DNA from: Syntrophomonadaceae bacterium
Lineage (GTDB): Bacteria > Bacillota > Syntrophomonadia > Syntrophomonadales > DTU052
Length of the DNA stretch: 64,000 nucleotides
Assembly (NCBI GenBank): GCA_012729505.1
Contig: JAAYDA010000048.1
Span: 1-64,000 of the forward strand
Direction of reading: 5' to 3'
The position numbers and the translations under genes were made by a program. How positions within the stretch are numbered: the stretch's first letter is position 1; each line of letters begins with the position of its first letter. Below are positions 9,094 to 18,661 of the stretch, piece after piece. The notes under the pieces were generated by a model, which did not search any database, was not told the DNA's origin, and saw only the letters and a list, made by a program, of their open reading frames with translations.

Positions 9094-10275
9094 TTAAGGC
9101 TGGATCCTGGCTTTCATAACCTGACCGCCATCCTTAAATTCAATTATTACCCCTGCTTTAACGGGGTTATGCTGTTCATCGATAGTCATCTTGCCGGTTA
9201 TGCCCTGAAAGTCCTTGATTGTTGCCAGGGCTGCTGTTATGGCCTCAGGTTCGGTGCTATTAGCATCGTTGATAGCCTGAACCAGCAATTGTACGGCATC
9301 ATAACCGAGAGCGGCAAAAGAATCCGGATCTTTGCCATTGTATTTAGCCTTGTATGCCTCTACAAATGCTACAATCTGAGGATCTGTATCCTGAGAAGAA
9401 TAATGATTGGTAAAATATGTGTTATTAAGGTTCTCTGCTGTGGCTACCGCAACCATGTCCGATGAATCCCATCCGTCCGTACCACCTATGGGGGCTGTTA
9501 TACCCATTTCACGAGCCTGCTTGATCAGAGGGGCCGCTTCTTCATAATATCCTGGGATATAAATGAAGTCCGGGTTGTGACCTTTGATCTTGGTCAAGGT
9601 TGCTTTGAAATCGCGATCACCTTTTACAAAGCCTTCTTCGGTTACTATAGTTCCGCCGTTAGCTTCGAAGGTTTCTTTAAAGTACTTGGCCAAACCTTTG
9701 CCGTAGTCACTGGATGCATCCATATAAATGGCGGCATTCTTAGCTTCCAAATTAGTGCTGGCAAATTCAGCCATCAAGGTACCCTGGAAGGGGTCGATAA
9801 AGCAAACTCTAAAAATATAGTCCATAATATCTCCGGTTTTTTCATCCACGGTCACGTTAACAGCGGTTGCCGCCGGAGCCACTAAAGGTATGCCGTTATC
9901 CATCATAACTGATGTGCTTCCCTGAACGTTTCCGCTGGTCAAGGGGCCTAACTGGGCTACGATACCCTCTCCCACCAAGTTCGCACTAACACTCATAGCT
10001 TCATCAGGAAGCGACTTACAGTCTTTAATAATTGGGTTAAGCTGTTTTCCCAGTACACCGCCGGCTGCGTTGATCTGTTCAATAGCCAGCATCATTCCAT
10101 CTTTACTGTTGGTGCCATAGCTGGCTACTCCGCCTGACAGTTCTACGTTTATCCCAACATTAATCTGTTCGTCCTGAGTCTCAGAGCCGCCTCCCCCGCA
10201 ACCGGCAAGGATGCTGAGCACAAATGTCATCATTACCAGCATCGCCAGTTTTCTCCCACTTCTTCTTTTCATCAT
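9094..10275 (-). CDS. livJ: Branched-chain amino acid ABC transporter substrate-binding lipoprotein
   Basis: Lipobox VLSILAGCGGG, then INVGINVELSGGVASYGTNSKDGMMLAIEQINAAGGVLG. Confidence 0.92.
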   Translation of the reverse strand: MMKRRSGRKLAMLVMMTFVLSILAGCGGGGSETQDEQINVGINVELSGGVASYGTNSKDGMMLAIEQINAAGGVLGKQLNPIIKDCKSLPDEAMSVSANLVGEGIVAQLGPLTSGNVQGSTSVMMDNGIPLVAPAATAVNVTVDEKTGDIMDYIFRVCFIDPFQGTLMAEFASTNLEAKNAAIYMDASSDYGKGLAKYFKETFEANGGTIVTEEGFVKGDRDFKATLTKIKGHNPDFIYIPGYYEEAAPLIKQAREMGITAPIGGTDGWDSSDMVAVATAENLNNTYFTNHYSSQDTDPQIVAFVEAYKAKYNGKDPDSFAALGYDAVQLLVQAINDANSTEPEAITAALATIKDFQGITGKMTIDEQHNPVKAGVIIEFKDGGQVMKARIQP

Positions 10276-10511
10276 TGTCCTCCTTTTTTGTTGATTTTAA
10301 TTAACACAGTCACTAATGACCATGTAAATTACGACCTAAATTCCCATATCCTCTCTAAACCATAGTCCACCAGGTGGGCCGGGAATAATCTGGGACTAAA
10401 GGGTTCAGCAAATAATTACTATCGTCATTCGTGTGAGATTCGCGAAAAATCGCCTGACTTCCTGCTGAAATTTATTTTTATTTTAAAGGCTATTATCATT
10501 TAATCACACTT

Positions 10512-10542
10512 AAAAACCCGGCTACCGGTACCGGTAACCGAG
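10512..10542 (-). terminator. Strong rho-independent terminator after rnj
   Basis: Minus strand CTCGGTTACCGG-TA-CCGGTAGCCGGG followed by TTTTTAA. Confidence 0.9.
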
Positions 10543-10614
10543 TCTTTCGTAGAAATCGTTACCTTTCCATCTTCAGAAGACCTCACCCGTGGAAATCATT
10601 GGCATCGTCCGATA

Positions 10615-12279
10615 TCAAACCTCCATAATAATCGGCATAATCATCGGACGCCTGCGAGTTTGCTCATACAGGAATTTACTTAAGCCGTCTCGTATCTGAG
10701 ATTTAATGGCTGCCCATTCTTTAATATTTCTCTCCGAACACACTGTCAGAGCCTCACGAACCTTTTCTCGGGAATCTTCAATTAATTGCTCGGATTCCCT
10801 CACATAAACAAACCCGCGGGACACAATATCAGGACCTGCCAAGACCACTCCCGTCTCTTTTTGAATAGTAACCACCACAATAATGATTCCATCCTGAGAC
10901 AGCTGCTTACGGTCACGCAAAACTATGTTACCCACATCGCCAACTCCCAGGCCGTCTACCAGAACTCGCCCGGCAGTCACCTTATTACCTAAACAGGCTT
11001 TATTTTCACCTACTTCTATTACTTGTCCGTTTTCCGCCACAAATATATTGGATGACGACATACCCAGAGATTCAGCTATACGGGCATGTCTCATCAAATG
11101 GCGAAATTCACCGTGTATAGGAATCAAATAATGTGGTCTGAGCAAGTTAATCATAATCTTCAGTTCTTCCTGGCTGGCATGACCGGAAACGTGAACGTTG
11201 GCCGATCTTTCATAAATCACCTCAGCACCCTGTCTGAACAGGTGATCCACGGTCTTAGCCACCAGTTTCTCATTACCGGGAATCGGGGTAGCTGAAATTA
11301 CCACGGTATCTCCCGGTTGAATAACGACCCAACGATGATCAGCCATTGCCATCCTGGTAAGAGCCGACATGGGCTCACCCTGACTACCGGTGGTCATAAT
11401 AAGCAATTCATTGGGTTGAAAGTTTTTGATCTCTTCTATCTCAATCCAACAGTCCGGCGGGATGTCGATATATCCCAATTCTTTAGCTATTGTCACATTG
11501 TTTATTAAGCTTCTTCCCACCAGAGCAACCTTCCGGCCATGGCGTTGCGCGGTGATAATGGCCTGTTGAACACGATGGACATTAGACGCAAAAGTAGTTA
11601 CTATTATTCTTCCCTGGCACTTACCGATAAGTTCTTCAAAGGTATCACCCACTAATCGCTCTGAGCTGGTGTACCCCGGTCGGTCCGCATTAGTACTATC
11701 GGACATCAAAACCATTATGCCTTTCTCGCCTAATTCCGCCAATTTCCTGTAGTCTACTAATTCCCCGTCAATAGTTGTCTGATCCAGTTTAAAATCTCCA
11801 GTGTGAAGAAGAATCCCCAAAGGAGAGTGGATCGCAATGGCCATGGCATCCGGTATGCTATGGACTACTCTAATAAACTCAACCTTAAAGGGTCCGATAT
11901 CTATAATATCCCTGGGCTTTACCGGCACCATGGTAGTTTTGCCAATGTGGTGCTCTTTTAACTTGTTTTCAACCAAACCCAATGTCAGCCTGCTTCCGTA
12001 AACAGGAACATTGATCTCTTTTAACAAATATGGTAAAGCCCCAACATGGTCTTCATGTCCGTGAGTAAGGATGATGGCTTTAACTTTATCCCGATTCTCC
12101 GTAAGATAGGATATGTCCGGGATAACAATATCAATACCCAGCAGTTCTTCCTCCGGGAACATCAAACCAGCATCGATAACGATAATGATGTCCTGATACC
12201 TGATCACCATCATATTCTTTCCGATCTCACCCAGCCCTCCGAGAGGAATAATCTGCAGTCTTTTATCGTTTTCTGACAT
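10615..12279 (-). CDS. rnj: Ribonuclease J
   Basis: GGLGEIGKNMMVI, LTHGHEDHVGALPYLL, HTGDFKLDQT, VSGHASQEELK. Confidence 0.95.
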   Translation of the reverse strand: MSENDKRLQIIPLGGLGEIGKNMMVIRYQDIIIVIDAGLMFPEEELLGIDIVIPDISYLTENRDKVKAIILTHGHEDHVGALPYLLKEINVPVYGSRLTLGLVENKLKEHHIGKTTMVPVKPRDIIDIGPFKVEFIRVVHSIPDAMAIAIHSPLGILLHTGDFKLDQTTIDGELVDYRKLAELGEKGIMVLMSDSTNADRPGYTSSERLVGDTFEELIGKCQGRIIVTTFASNVHRVQQAIITAQRHGRKVALVGRSLINNVTIAKELGYIDIPPDCWIEIEEIKNFQPNELLIMTTGSQGEPMSALTRMAMADHRWVVIQPGDTVVISATPIPGNEKLVAKTVDHLFRQGAEVIYERSANVHVSGHASQEELKIMINLLRPHYLIPIHGEFRHLMRHARIAESLGMSSSNIFVAENGQVIEVGENKACLGNKVTAGRVLVDGLGVGDVGNIVLRDRKQLSQDGIIIVVVTIQKETGVVLAGPDIVSRGFVYVRESEQLIEDSREKVREALTVCSERNIKEWAAIKSQIRDGLSKFLYEQTRRRPMIMPIIMEV

Positions 12280-12486
12280 CTAGCACCTCCTGTCATTTCA
12301 GCAATAAGTCTGTGACAACTATTCCGAACGATTGAATCTACTAAATTATATACAACCTCTCTCTTTTATACAAGGGTACTGCCAACGAACCAATTGTGGA
12401 TCAGCTCCCATCTAATCGAAGGTGAAAGCTTTTGGGTGAGGCGCACGGGTAAAGGAGGCGAGATTGGAAACGGGTTATGTAAAACA

Positions 12487-12526
12487 CGAAGTGAATTCCA
12501 ACGGTCGCTCGTTGGAATTCACTTCG
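12487..12526. repeat. 17-bp perfect inverted repeat between dapA and rnj
   Basis: CGAAGTGAATTCCAACG - GTCGCT - CGTTGGAATTCACTTCG, with an outer imperfect arm AAACGGGTTA...TAACCGTTT. Confidence 0.9.
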
Positions 12527-12566
12527 CAGTTCTGTAACCGTTTTGAATTTTCCTGTTTTTATATTT

Positions 12567-13457
12567 CTAAAGCAGTCCGAACTCTTGGAGACCTTTGGTG
12601 ATTTCTCTGCTTTCTTCTTCGCTGGGCGGGCAGAGGGGTCCTCTCAGCAGTCCGGAGTCTCTACCCATTTGACGCAGGGATTCCTTCAAAGGAACCGGAT
12701 TAGTCGTGATAAACAACAGCTTGAATATGGCAAAGAGCCGGGCATGAATTCGGGCTGCCCCGCTATTGTCTCCGGCCATAAAGGCGTCAATCATCATTTT
12801 GATTTCATTGCCAATAATATGTGAAGCTATGCTGACTACCCCGTGAGCTCCCAAAGCCATCATTGGAAGGGTGAGTGAGTCGTCCCCGCAATAGATCAGG
12901 AAGTCCCGGGGGGTCTTGTTAACCAATTCAGACATTTGATCCATGCTGCCACTGGCCTCTTTAAGTGCCACCACATTTTCGATCTGGGCCAATCTTGCCA
13001 CTGTTGAGGGAAGAAGGTTTACCCCGGTTCTCCCGGGCACATTGTACAGCATTACCGGCAGTGAAGTAGCCAAAGCCACCTGTTTAAAATGATTGTAGAG
13101 GCCTTCCTGACTGGGCTTGTTATAATAAGGCGTAACCGCCATTACTCCATCTAATTTAAGGTTTTCGATTTTGGCAGCCATCTCAACGGTAGAGGCAGTG
13201 GAATTGGTTCCCACTCCGGCCCAAACCTGAGCCCGATCTCCAACTGCCTGTTTTACATGGTAAAACAATTGGAGCTTTTCTTCTGCATTCAACGTAGGAG
13301 CTTCTCCTGTGGTCCCGCTGACCACAATGCCTTGACTGCCATTACCTACCAGGAAATTGGCTAATTCAGAGGCTCTGTCATAATCGATAGCCATATTGCT
13401 GCCAAAAGGAGAAATCATGGCCGTCATCAATCTAGGAAATCCCATCTGCAACACCAT
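12567..13457 (-). CDS. dapA: 4-hydroxy-tetrahydrodipicolinate synthase
   Basis: VVSGTTGEAPTLNAEEKLQL, VTPYYNKPSQEGLYNHF, MLYNVPGRTGVNL. Confidence 0.95.
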   Translation of the reverse strand: MVLQMGFPRLMTAMISPFGSNMAIDYDRASELANFLVGNGSQGIVVSGTTGEAPTLNAEEKLQLFYHVKQAVGDRAQVWAGVGTNSTASTVEMAAKIENLKLDGVMAVTPYYNKPSQEGLYNHFKQVALATSLPVMLYNVPGRTGVNLLPSTVARLAQIENVVALKEASGSMDQMSELVNKTPRDFLIYCGDDSLTLPMMALGAHGVVSIASHIIGNEIKMMIDAFMAGDNSGAARIHARLFAIFKLLFITTNPVPLKESLRQMGRDSGLLRGPLCPPSEEESREITKGLQEFGLL

Positions 13458-13520
13458 CCTTCCTTATCACACGGTTCCAAATCTTATACATTATAAGCCT
13501 TACTTAAACGTCCGCAAGGA

Positions 13521-13543
13521 GCAGCCGGATACAAAACGGCTGC
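13521..13543 (-). promoter_or_regulatory. Stem-loop between asd and dapA
   Basis: GCAGCCG ... CGGCTGC (7-bp arms), no clear U tract. Confidence 0.45.
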
Positions 13544-13584
13544 CCTCTTGCCGGCTTATAGATAACACCAGTTTCCTCATTATA

Positions 13585-14598
13585 CTAATAGAGGTTATCC
13601 CGAATTACAATTTCCGCAATTTGCAGTGCATTAGTAGCCGCACCTTTGCGAATCTGATCAGCCGCCACCCATAGGTTTAATCCTTTTTCCAAGGAGATAT
13701 CTTCTCGAATTCTTCCCACAAAAACCTCATCCCGGTTGGCGGTAAACCAGGGCATAGGATACTCATTATCCCGGGGACGATCAATTACGACTACCCCCGG
13801 CGCCTGACTCAGCACCTCTTGAGCTTCCGCTGCGGAAATCTTACGTTCAGTTTCAAGGTTAATTGATTCGGAATGACTTCGAAAAACTGGCACCCGAACC
13901 GCGGTAGGACTTACAGGGAGTGAATCTATATGCATAATCTTTCGGGTTTCCCCTACTAATTTCATTTCTTCTTTAGTATAATTCTTCTCCACCCAGACAT
14001 CGATATGAGGAATAAGGTTAAATGCGATTTGATGCTGGAAAACATTATTGACCGGCGGATGGCCTTCAGTATAATTGCGAACCTGTTCCTCCAGCTCTTT
14101 GATACCTGCTATCCCGGCTCCTGAGACCGCCTGATAAGTTGATACAACAACTCGCTTAAGGCCCGCAGCAATGTGAATAGGATTAATGGCGACAACCATT
14201 ATTATTGTGGAGCAGTTCGGATTCGCTATAATCCCTTTATGTTTTTTTATATCATCCGGATTAACCTCGGGCACCACCAAAGGTACATGATCCTCCAACC
14301 TGAAGGCAGAACTGTTATCAATTACGACCGCACCCCTTTTGGCAGCCTCTAAGCCCAGGACCTGGCTGACTTCTCCACCGGCAGAAAACATAGCAATATC
14401 GATTCCCGAAAATTTTGCCGCACTGGCACCTTCAACGGTGATCTGGGTGCCTCTGAATTCTATTTTGGTTCCGGCTTCACTGGGATGGGCCAGGCAAATC
14501 AAATCACTTACAGGAAATTGCCGTTCTTCCATAAGTTTCAGCATTTCCTGCCCTACAGCTCCTGTAGCTCCTACAACCGCCACTTTTGCTCCAGCCAC
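13585..14598 (-). CDS. asd: Aspartate-semialdehyde dehydrogenase
   Basis: VAVVGATGAVGQEML, IANPNCSTIIMVVAINPIH, STYQAVSGAG. Confidence 0.95.
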   Translation of the reverse strand: MAGAKVAVVGATGAVGQEMLKLMEERQFPVSDLICLAHPSEAGTKIEFRGTQITVEGASAAKFSGIDIAMFSAGGEVSQVLGLEAAKRGAVVIDNSSAFRLEDHVPLVVPEVNPDDIKKHKGIIANPNCSTIIMVVAINPIHIAAGLKRVVVSTYQAVSGAGIAGIKELEEQVRNYTEGHPPVNNVFQHQIAFNLIPHIDVWVEKNYTKEEMKLVGETRKIMHIDSLPVSPTAVRVPVFRSHSESINLETERKISAAEAQEVLSQAPGVVVIDRPRDNEYPMPWFTANRDEVFVGRIREDISLEKGLNLWVAADQIRKGAATNALQIAEIVIRDNLY

Positions 14599-14653
14599 TA
14601 GAATAACCTCCTGCCATAAAATCTAAACAGTATTGTAGCACAAACATACCGGC

Positions 14654-15268
14654 CTAACCAGCTACATTCAATGGTCCTAACAATACAGGCTGCATCTGTT
14701 TGCCCTGCAAAGCGCTTTTTACGGTTTCCGACAGCAAACTCATATTTGCTATGATCGAAGTAGCTTTCCCGAAAGGGTCATCCTGACGAAAAGGGACAAA
14801 AAACATGTGCTTAGCATTGAGGAGATGTCCAAGATTTCTGGCATTTAATCCCAAACCGTCGTTGCTGGCAATGGCGATTACGACCGGCCTTTGATTGCGC
14901 AAATGGCCCTTGACTGCCATTAAAGCCGGAGTATCTGTTATGCTGTTGGCCAATTTAGCCAGAGTATTTCCAGTACAAGGCGCTATAATCAGAATGTCCA
15001 ATAACTTATGAGGCCCAATCGGTTCCGCACCTACTATAGAGTCGATAATTGGCCATTCAGTAATTCCTGAAATTTCTCTTCTCAGCTCTTCAACTGTATT
15101 AAAACGGTTATCCGTGTAGTTCAGTGCATAAGAAAGTATTACTCTGATATCAGCGCCTTCATCTTTCATCTCTTTGATTTCCGGAAGCACCGCTTCAATT
15201 GTACAATGCGAGCCTGTCATTACTACCCCGATTGACACGCCGTCTAATAGCACTGTACACCCCTCCAT
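14654..15268 (-). CDS. dpaB: Dipicolinate synthase subunit B
   Basis: GVVMTGSHCTIEAVLPEIKEM, APCTGNTLAKLANSITDTPALMAVKGHLRN flavoprotein-type; follows dpaA. Confidence 0.9.
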   Translation of the reverse strand: MEGCTVLLDGVSIGVVMTGSHCTIEAVLPEIKEMKDEGADIRVILSYALNYTDNRFNTVEELRREISGITEWPIIDSIVGAEPIGPHKLLDILIIAPCTGNTLAKLANSITDTPALMAVKGHLRNQRPVVIAIASNDGLGLNARNLGHLLNAKHMFFVPFRQDDPFGKATSIIANMSLLSETVKSALQGKQMQPVLLGPLNVAG

Positions 15269-16183
15269 TCATGCGAGTAGCAACTGTTCCTCGGGTCTAA
15301 ACATCTTTTCAATTATAAGCCTCGGTATAACTTCCGCCAGGATTCCTCCGGCCATAACCGGAGCCACCTTCCCAGGTAATCCTGGCGCCAGCAGGGCCTT
15401 TATTCCATACTCATTGGCTGTTTCAAAGTCGGTCCCTCCGGGAGTGGAAGCCAGATCAATTATTAATGTATCCGGGCTCATCCTCCGCAGTACATTGCCA
15501 GTAAGGACCGCGGCCGGGACAGTATTAAAAACCACCGTCATGCTGCTGACTCGATCCTCCAGCAGCTCCAGTGGCACTCGGGTACACCCCATTTCGTATG
15601 CACGGGCCAATTCGCTTTGCTGATTGGATACTACACTAACATCTGAACCCAGGCTGCGGAGCATTCTTCCCAAAGTAACCCCCACCCGGCCAAACCCCAG
15701 AACCATTGAACGGGATCCATGAATGGTGGTCTTTAATTCCTGCATGGCTATTTGTAAAGCTCCTTCAGCAGTGGGAATGGAATTCAAAATGGCTATTTCG
15801 TCCATTTCAATAATCTCCAGAAGGGATATTTCTCCCTTAGCAGCCCAGTCCCGAAGAAATGGACGGGCGGAACCGATGATAACCAAAGCCGGTTTGGTCA
15901 TGCCATTTAGGGCTTTCTCCGTCAAAAGCAGTTGTTCTTCAGTATATATAGCACGGATAACACCATTTCTATCCGTGCCCAGCAAAGGACATATGGCTAC
16001 TTCAGCCCCACGCAGACCATCTTCAATGGATTTGCTGACAAATGCCCCGTGTTTGATTTTCTCCCGGGGGAACCCCACCACCGTAACTGTCGCCCCCAGT
16101 GTCACCAGCTCAGCCACCAGGATAAGCTCCCGATCGTCCCCACCCAGAACCGCAATTTTGACCCCAGATAAGGCCGAACTCAC
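15269..16183 (-). CDS. dpaA: Dipicolinate synthase subunit A
   Basis: KIAVLGGDDRELILVAELV, MVLGFGRVGVTLGRMLRSLGSDVSVV. Confidence 0.9.
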   Translation of the reverse strand: MSSALSGVKIAVLGGDDRELILVAELVTLGATVTVVGFPREKIKHGAFVSKSIEDGLRGAEVAICPLLGTDRNGVIRAIYTEEQLLLTEKALNGMTKPALVIIGSARPFLRDWAAKGEISLLEIIEMDEIAILNSIPTAEGALQIAMQELKTTIHGSRSMVLGFGRVGVTLGRMLRSLGSDVSVVSNQQSELARAYEMGCTRVPLELLEDRVSSMTVVFNTVPAAVLTGNVLRRMSPDTLIIDLASTPGGTDFETANEYGIKALLAPGLPGKVAPVMAGGILAEVIPRLIIEKMFRPEEQLLLA

Positions 16184-16297
16184 AAAAAAAGCCTCCTTTT
16201 GGGTACTATATATACTAATCTATACACCAGTATACGAAATTCATATCAAGAAGGTGAAAGGATAAGCAGGCGGATCTGAAGCATGGGGTGAATTTCC

Positions 16298-16315
16298 AGG
16301 CGGGAGCCAAATCTC
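16298..16315. repeat. Dispersed intergenic motif AGGCGGGAGCCAAATCTC, copy 1
   Basis: 18-mer identical to 34198-34215; 15-mer core also at 49390-49404. Confidence 0.8.
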
Positions 16316-16360
16316 CGTCACTTCTTTACATTCCACTATCAAGTGTAACCGCGCAACACG

Positions 16361-16502
16361 GGTGAATTCCACTCGCTCCGGTCTGCGTTAATCATAATAA
16401 TCTGTGTTAATCTGCGTTTTCGTTCCCGCTCTCTCCCGCCTCCAATCTGGCTCCCAGCTTACCGCCTTCGTCCCGGAATGAGTTCCACTTGCTCCCGGAA
16501 TG
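16361..16502 (-). repeat. Dispersed intergenic repeat, inverted relative to 49443-49503
   Basis: Minus strand ACGCAGATTAACACAGATTATTATGATTAACGCAGACCGGAGCGAGTGGAATTCACC and CATTCCGGGAGCAAGTGGAACTCATTCCGGG match 49443-49503 closely. Confidence 0.75.
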
Positions 16503-16704
16503 AAAACCGCCAAACTCAACTGCTCAAATCCGGTTTCCGAGCAGCACACCGCCAATTCGCCCTCCATGGCTCAATGGCGGACTCAGGACCTCCTATCCTT
16601 CGGCTGCTCTACTGCCTCACCTTCGCAGGAGTTTGCTCGGTTCTCATCCCTACGGTCACTTCGTTGGAACTCAATCACGGGCTTCCGGATTATTATCCCT
16701 TCTA

Positions 16705-16900
16705 GCCTTTCTCCTGACGCCTCCCGCCTTCCGCCTCCCGCCTCACTTCTCACTCCTCCCGCCTTCCGCCTCACGCCTTCCGCCTTACTCCTAACTCCTA
16801 TCTCCTCCCGCCTTCCGCCTCACGCCTCACTTCTCCCGCCTCACGCCTCACGCCTCCCGCCTTCCGCCTCACGCCTTACTCCTCCCGCCTTACTCCTATC
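16705..16900. repeat. Degenerate heptanucleotide tandem repeat array, 28 units, consensus KCCTYMC
   Basis: In-phase 7-mers from 16705: gcctttc tcctgac gcctccc gccttcc gcctccc gcctcac ttctcac ... gccttac tcctccc gccttac tcctatc. Confidence 0.95.
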
Positions 16901-16913
16901 CTAACACCTCTCT

Positions 16914-16948
16914 CCAAAAAAAATCTGCTCCCGAAAACGAAGCAGATT
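16914..16948 (-). terminator. Rho-independent terminator after dapB
   Basis: Minus strand AATCTGCT-TCGTTTTCGGG-AGCAGATT followed by TTTTTT. Confidence 0.88.
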
Positions 16949-16975
16949 GAGAATATTATTTATTTTTCACCTTGA

Positions 16976-17776
16976 TTAGAGCAGGTGTTCAAGTCCGTAT
17001 ACCAGACCTTGCAGCTCCGGTGCCTTCTTTACGGCTAATATGACTCCGGGCATAAAGCACTTCCGATCAAAGGAATCATGTCTGATGGTAAGGGCCTGTC
17101 CCTGACTGCCGAACAATACTTCCTGATGGGCAACATATCCCGGCAAGCGAACACTGTGTACTCTTATGCTGTTAACCTGCCCTCCCCGGGCCCCCGGATA
17201 CTTTTCAAATTGCCCAATGGCCGGAGATTTAAGGAATGATCTTTGTTCATCTATCATTTCAGCAGTTTTGATGGCTGTACCGGAGGGTGCATCCATCTTG
17301 CCGTCATGATGAAGCTCGATAATCTCCACATCCGGAAAGTACTGAGCAGCTTGTTGAGCAAAGCGCATCATGAGTATTGCCCCAATGGAAAAGTTGGGGA
17401 TTACCAGAATCGCTTTACCATTATCTCTGGCCAGTTGGTCCAGCTCTGCCAATTCCCGTTCATCCAGACCGGTGGTGCCAATAACACAGCTGCATTCCTT
17501 TTTCAGAGCGATTCGGGAATTGCTTAGGACTGCCTGGGGATTAGTAAAGTCTATTAATATATCCGGTTTCCAGCGATCCAGGGCCTCTTCCAGATCATTC
17601 ATAACAGGTGTTATATCGTGAGCATCACCGGTGATTTCCGAGATTGCATTGTTTTGAGCCCTGACATCTACGGCTCCGATTAAATGCAGCCCCTCGGCCG
17701 CTTTGATGGCTTTGACGGTTTCCCGACCCATTTTACCCAAGGCCCCTGCTATCAGGACTTCCAGATCTCTTACCAT
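16976..17776 (-). CDS. dapB: 4-hydroxy-tetrahydrodipicolinate reductase
   Basis: VLIAGALGKMGRETVKAI, ELHHDGKMDAPSGTAIKTAEMI. Confidence 0.95.
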   Translation of the reverse strand: MVRDLEVLIAGALGKMGRETVKAIKAAEGLHLIGAVDVRAQNNAISEITGDAHDITPVMNDLEEALDRWKPDILIDFTNPQAVLSNSRIALKKECSCVIGTTGLDERELAELDQLARDNGKAILVIPNFSIGAILMMRFAQQAAQYFPDVEIIELHHDGKMDAPSGTAIKTAEMIDEQRSFLKSPAIGQFEKYPGARGGQVNSIRVHSVRLPGYVAHQEVLFGSQGQALTIRHDSFDRKCFMPGVILAVKKAPELQGLVYGLEHLL

Positions 17777-17872
17777 TTCTTGACCTCCTTTGCTCTAAAT
17801 ACTAGTGTATCCTTTTGCGAAAGGTAGTCAACCAGGAAGAGATACTTGCAGGTACTGTCAAGTTGGTCAGGT

Positions 17873-18142
17873 TTAATAGCTGTAGTTGTGCAGACGGGGG
17901 TTGGTATGATCCAAATCGACTACAATAACTTCCCGGCCAATTTTTTTAACCGCTTCCCAGGGGACTACCAGCTTCTGACGGTCGATCCAAAGATTTATGA
18001 GATTCCCGCGGTTGGGTAGAATTATTGACTCGATTTCCCCGCTTTCCGGGTTGATAACCAGGTCTGAATCCCCTACCATCCCCATTTTCAGGCCGTCATT
18101 GATGTTAATGATCTCTTTGCCGACCAGTTCGCTCATTCGCAT
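17873..18142 (-). CDS. ymxH: YlmC/YmxH family PRC-barrel sporulation protein
   Basis: MRMSELVGKEIININDGLKMGMVGDSDLVINPESGEIESIILP. Confidence 0.8.
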   Translation of the reverse strand: MRMSELVGKEIININDGLKMGMVGDSDLVINPESGEIESIILPNRGNLINLWIDRQKLVVPWEAVKKIGREVIVVDLDHTNPRLHNYSY

Positions 18143-18154
18143 GGTTATATCCTC

Positions 18155-18628
18155 CTATCCGGTGTGCCCAAATCCCCCGGCTCCGCGATTAGTGTCGTCA
18201 ATTTTTTCGGCTTCCTGCAAGTTCACTTGGATAACAGGTACAAATACCATCTGGGCAATCCTATCTCCTCGCTGTACACTATAGTCTTTGTCCCCCAGGT
18301 TTATGACTATAATCTTTATTTCGCCCCGATAGTCAGAATCTATGGTGCCGGGAGAGTTCAACAGAGTAAGACCATGTTTTAGTGCTAATCCACTTCGTGG
18401 CCGGAGTTGACCCTCAATACCCTGGGGAATTTCCATAATAAGACCGGTGGGAATCAGGGCCACCTGGTGCGATTTTATTATTATGAGCTCCTCATTGGCT
18501 GCCAACAGATCGATTCCTGATGATCCTTCAGTCATATAGCTTGGTAATGGCAAGCCTTGAGCACTTTCTAATCTTTTTACTCTCACTTGGATAGGTGCTT
18601 CCATGTTGCCTTCTCCTCTGGTATTCAT
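18155..18628 (-). CDS. dut: dUTP diphosphatase
   Basis: [55 protein letters not shown]. Confidence 0.95.
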   Translation of the reverse strand: MNTRGEGNMEAPIQVRVKRLESAQGLPLPSYMTEGSSGIDLLAANEELIIIKSHQVALIPTGLIMEIPQGIEGQLRPRSGLALKHGLTLLNSPGTIDSDYRGEIKIIVINLGDKDYSVQRGDRIAQMVFVPVIQVNLQEAEKIDDTNRGAGGFGHTG

Positions 18629-18661
18629 ATTTTTATCCGTATTTCTATGTTTGTACGGTGC

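Noticed and set aside
10276-10510. Possible T-box or amino-acid riboswitch upstream of livJ
   Set aside because: I could not find a T-box sequence (AGGGUGGNACCGCG) or a recognisable riboswitch core; only small palindromes (CCACCAGGTGG, GTCACTAATGAC).
15723-16265. 180-aa plus-strand ORF antisense to dpaA
   Set aside because: Antisense to a clear conserved CDS; composition typical of a shadow frame.
16705-16900. CRISPR array
   Set aside because: Units are 7 bp, contiguous and degenerate with no spacers; no cas genes nearby.
16500-16904. 134-aa plus-strand ORF rich in PPxSxLTP repeats
   Set aside because: It is the translation of the heptanucleotide repeat array and flanking repeats; stop-free because of pyrimidine bias, with no RBS or recognisable protein.
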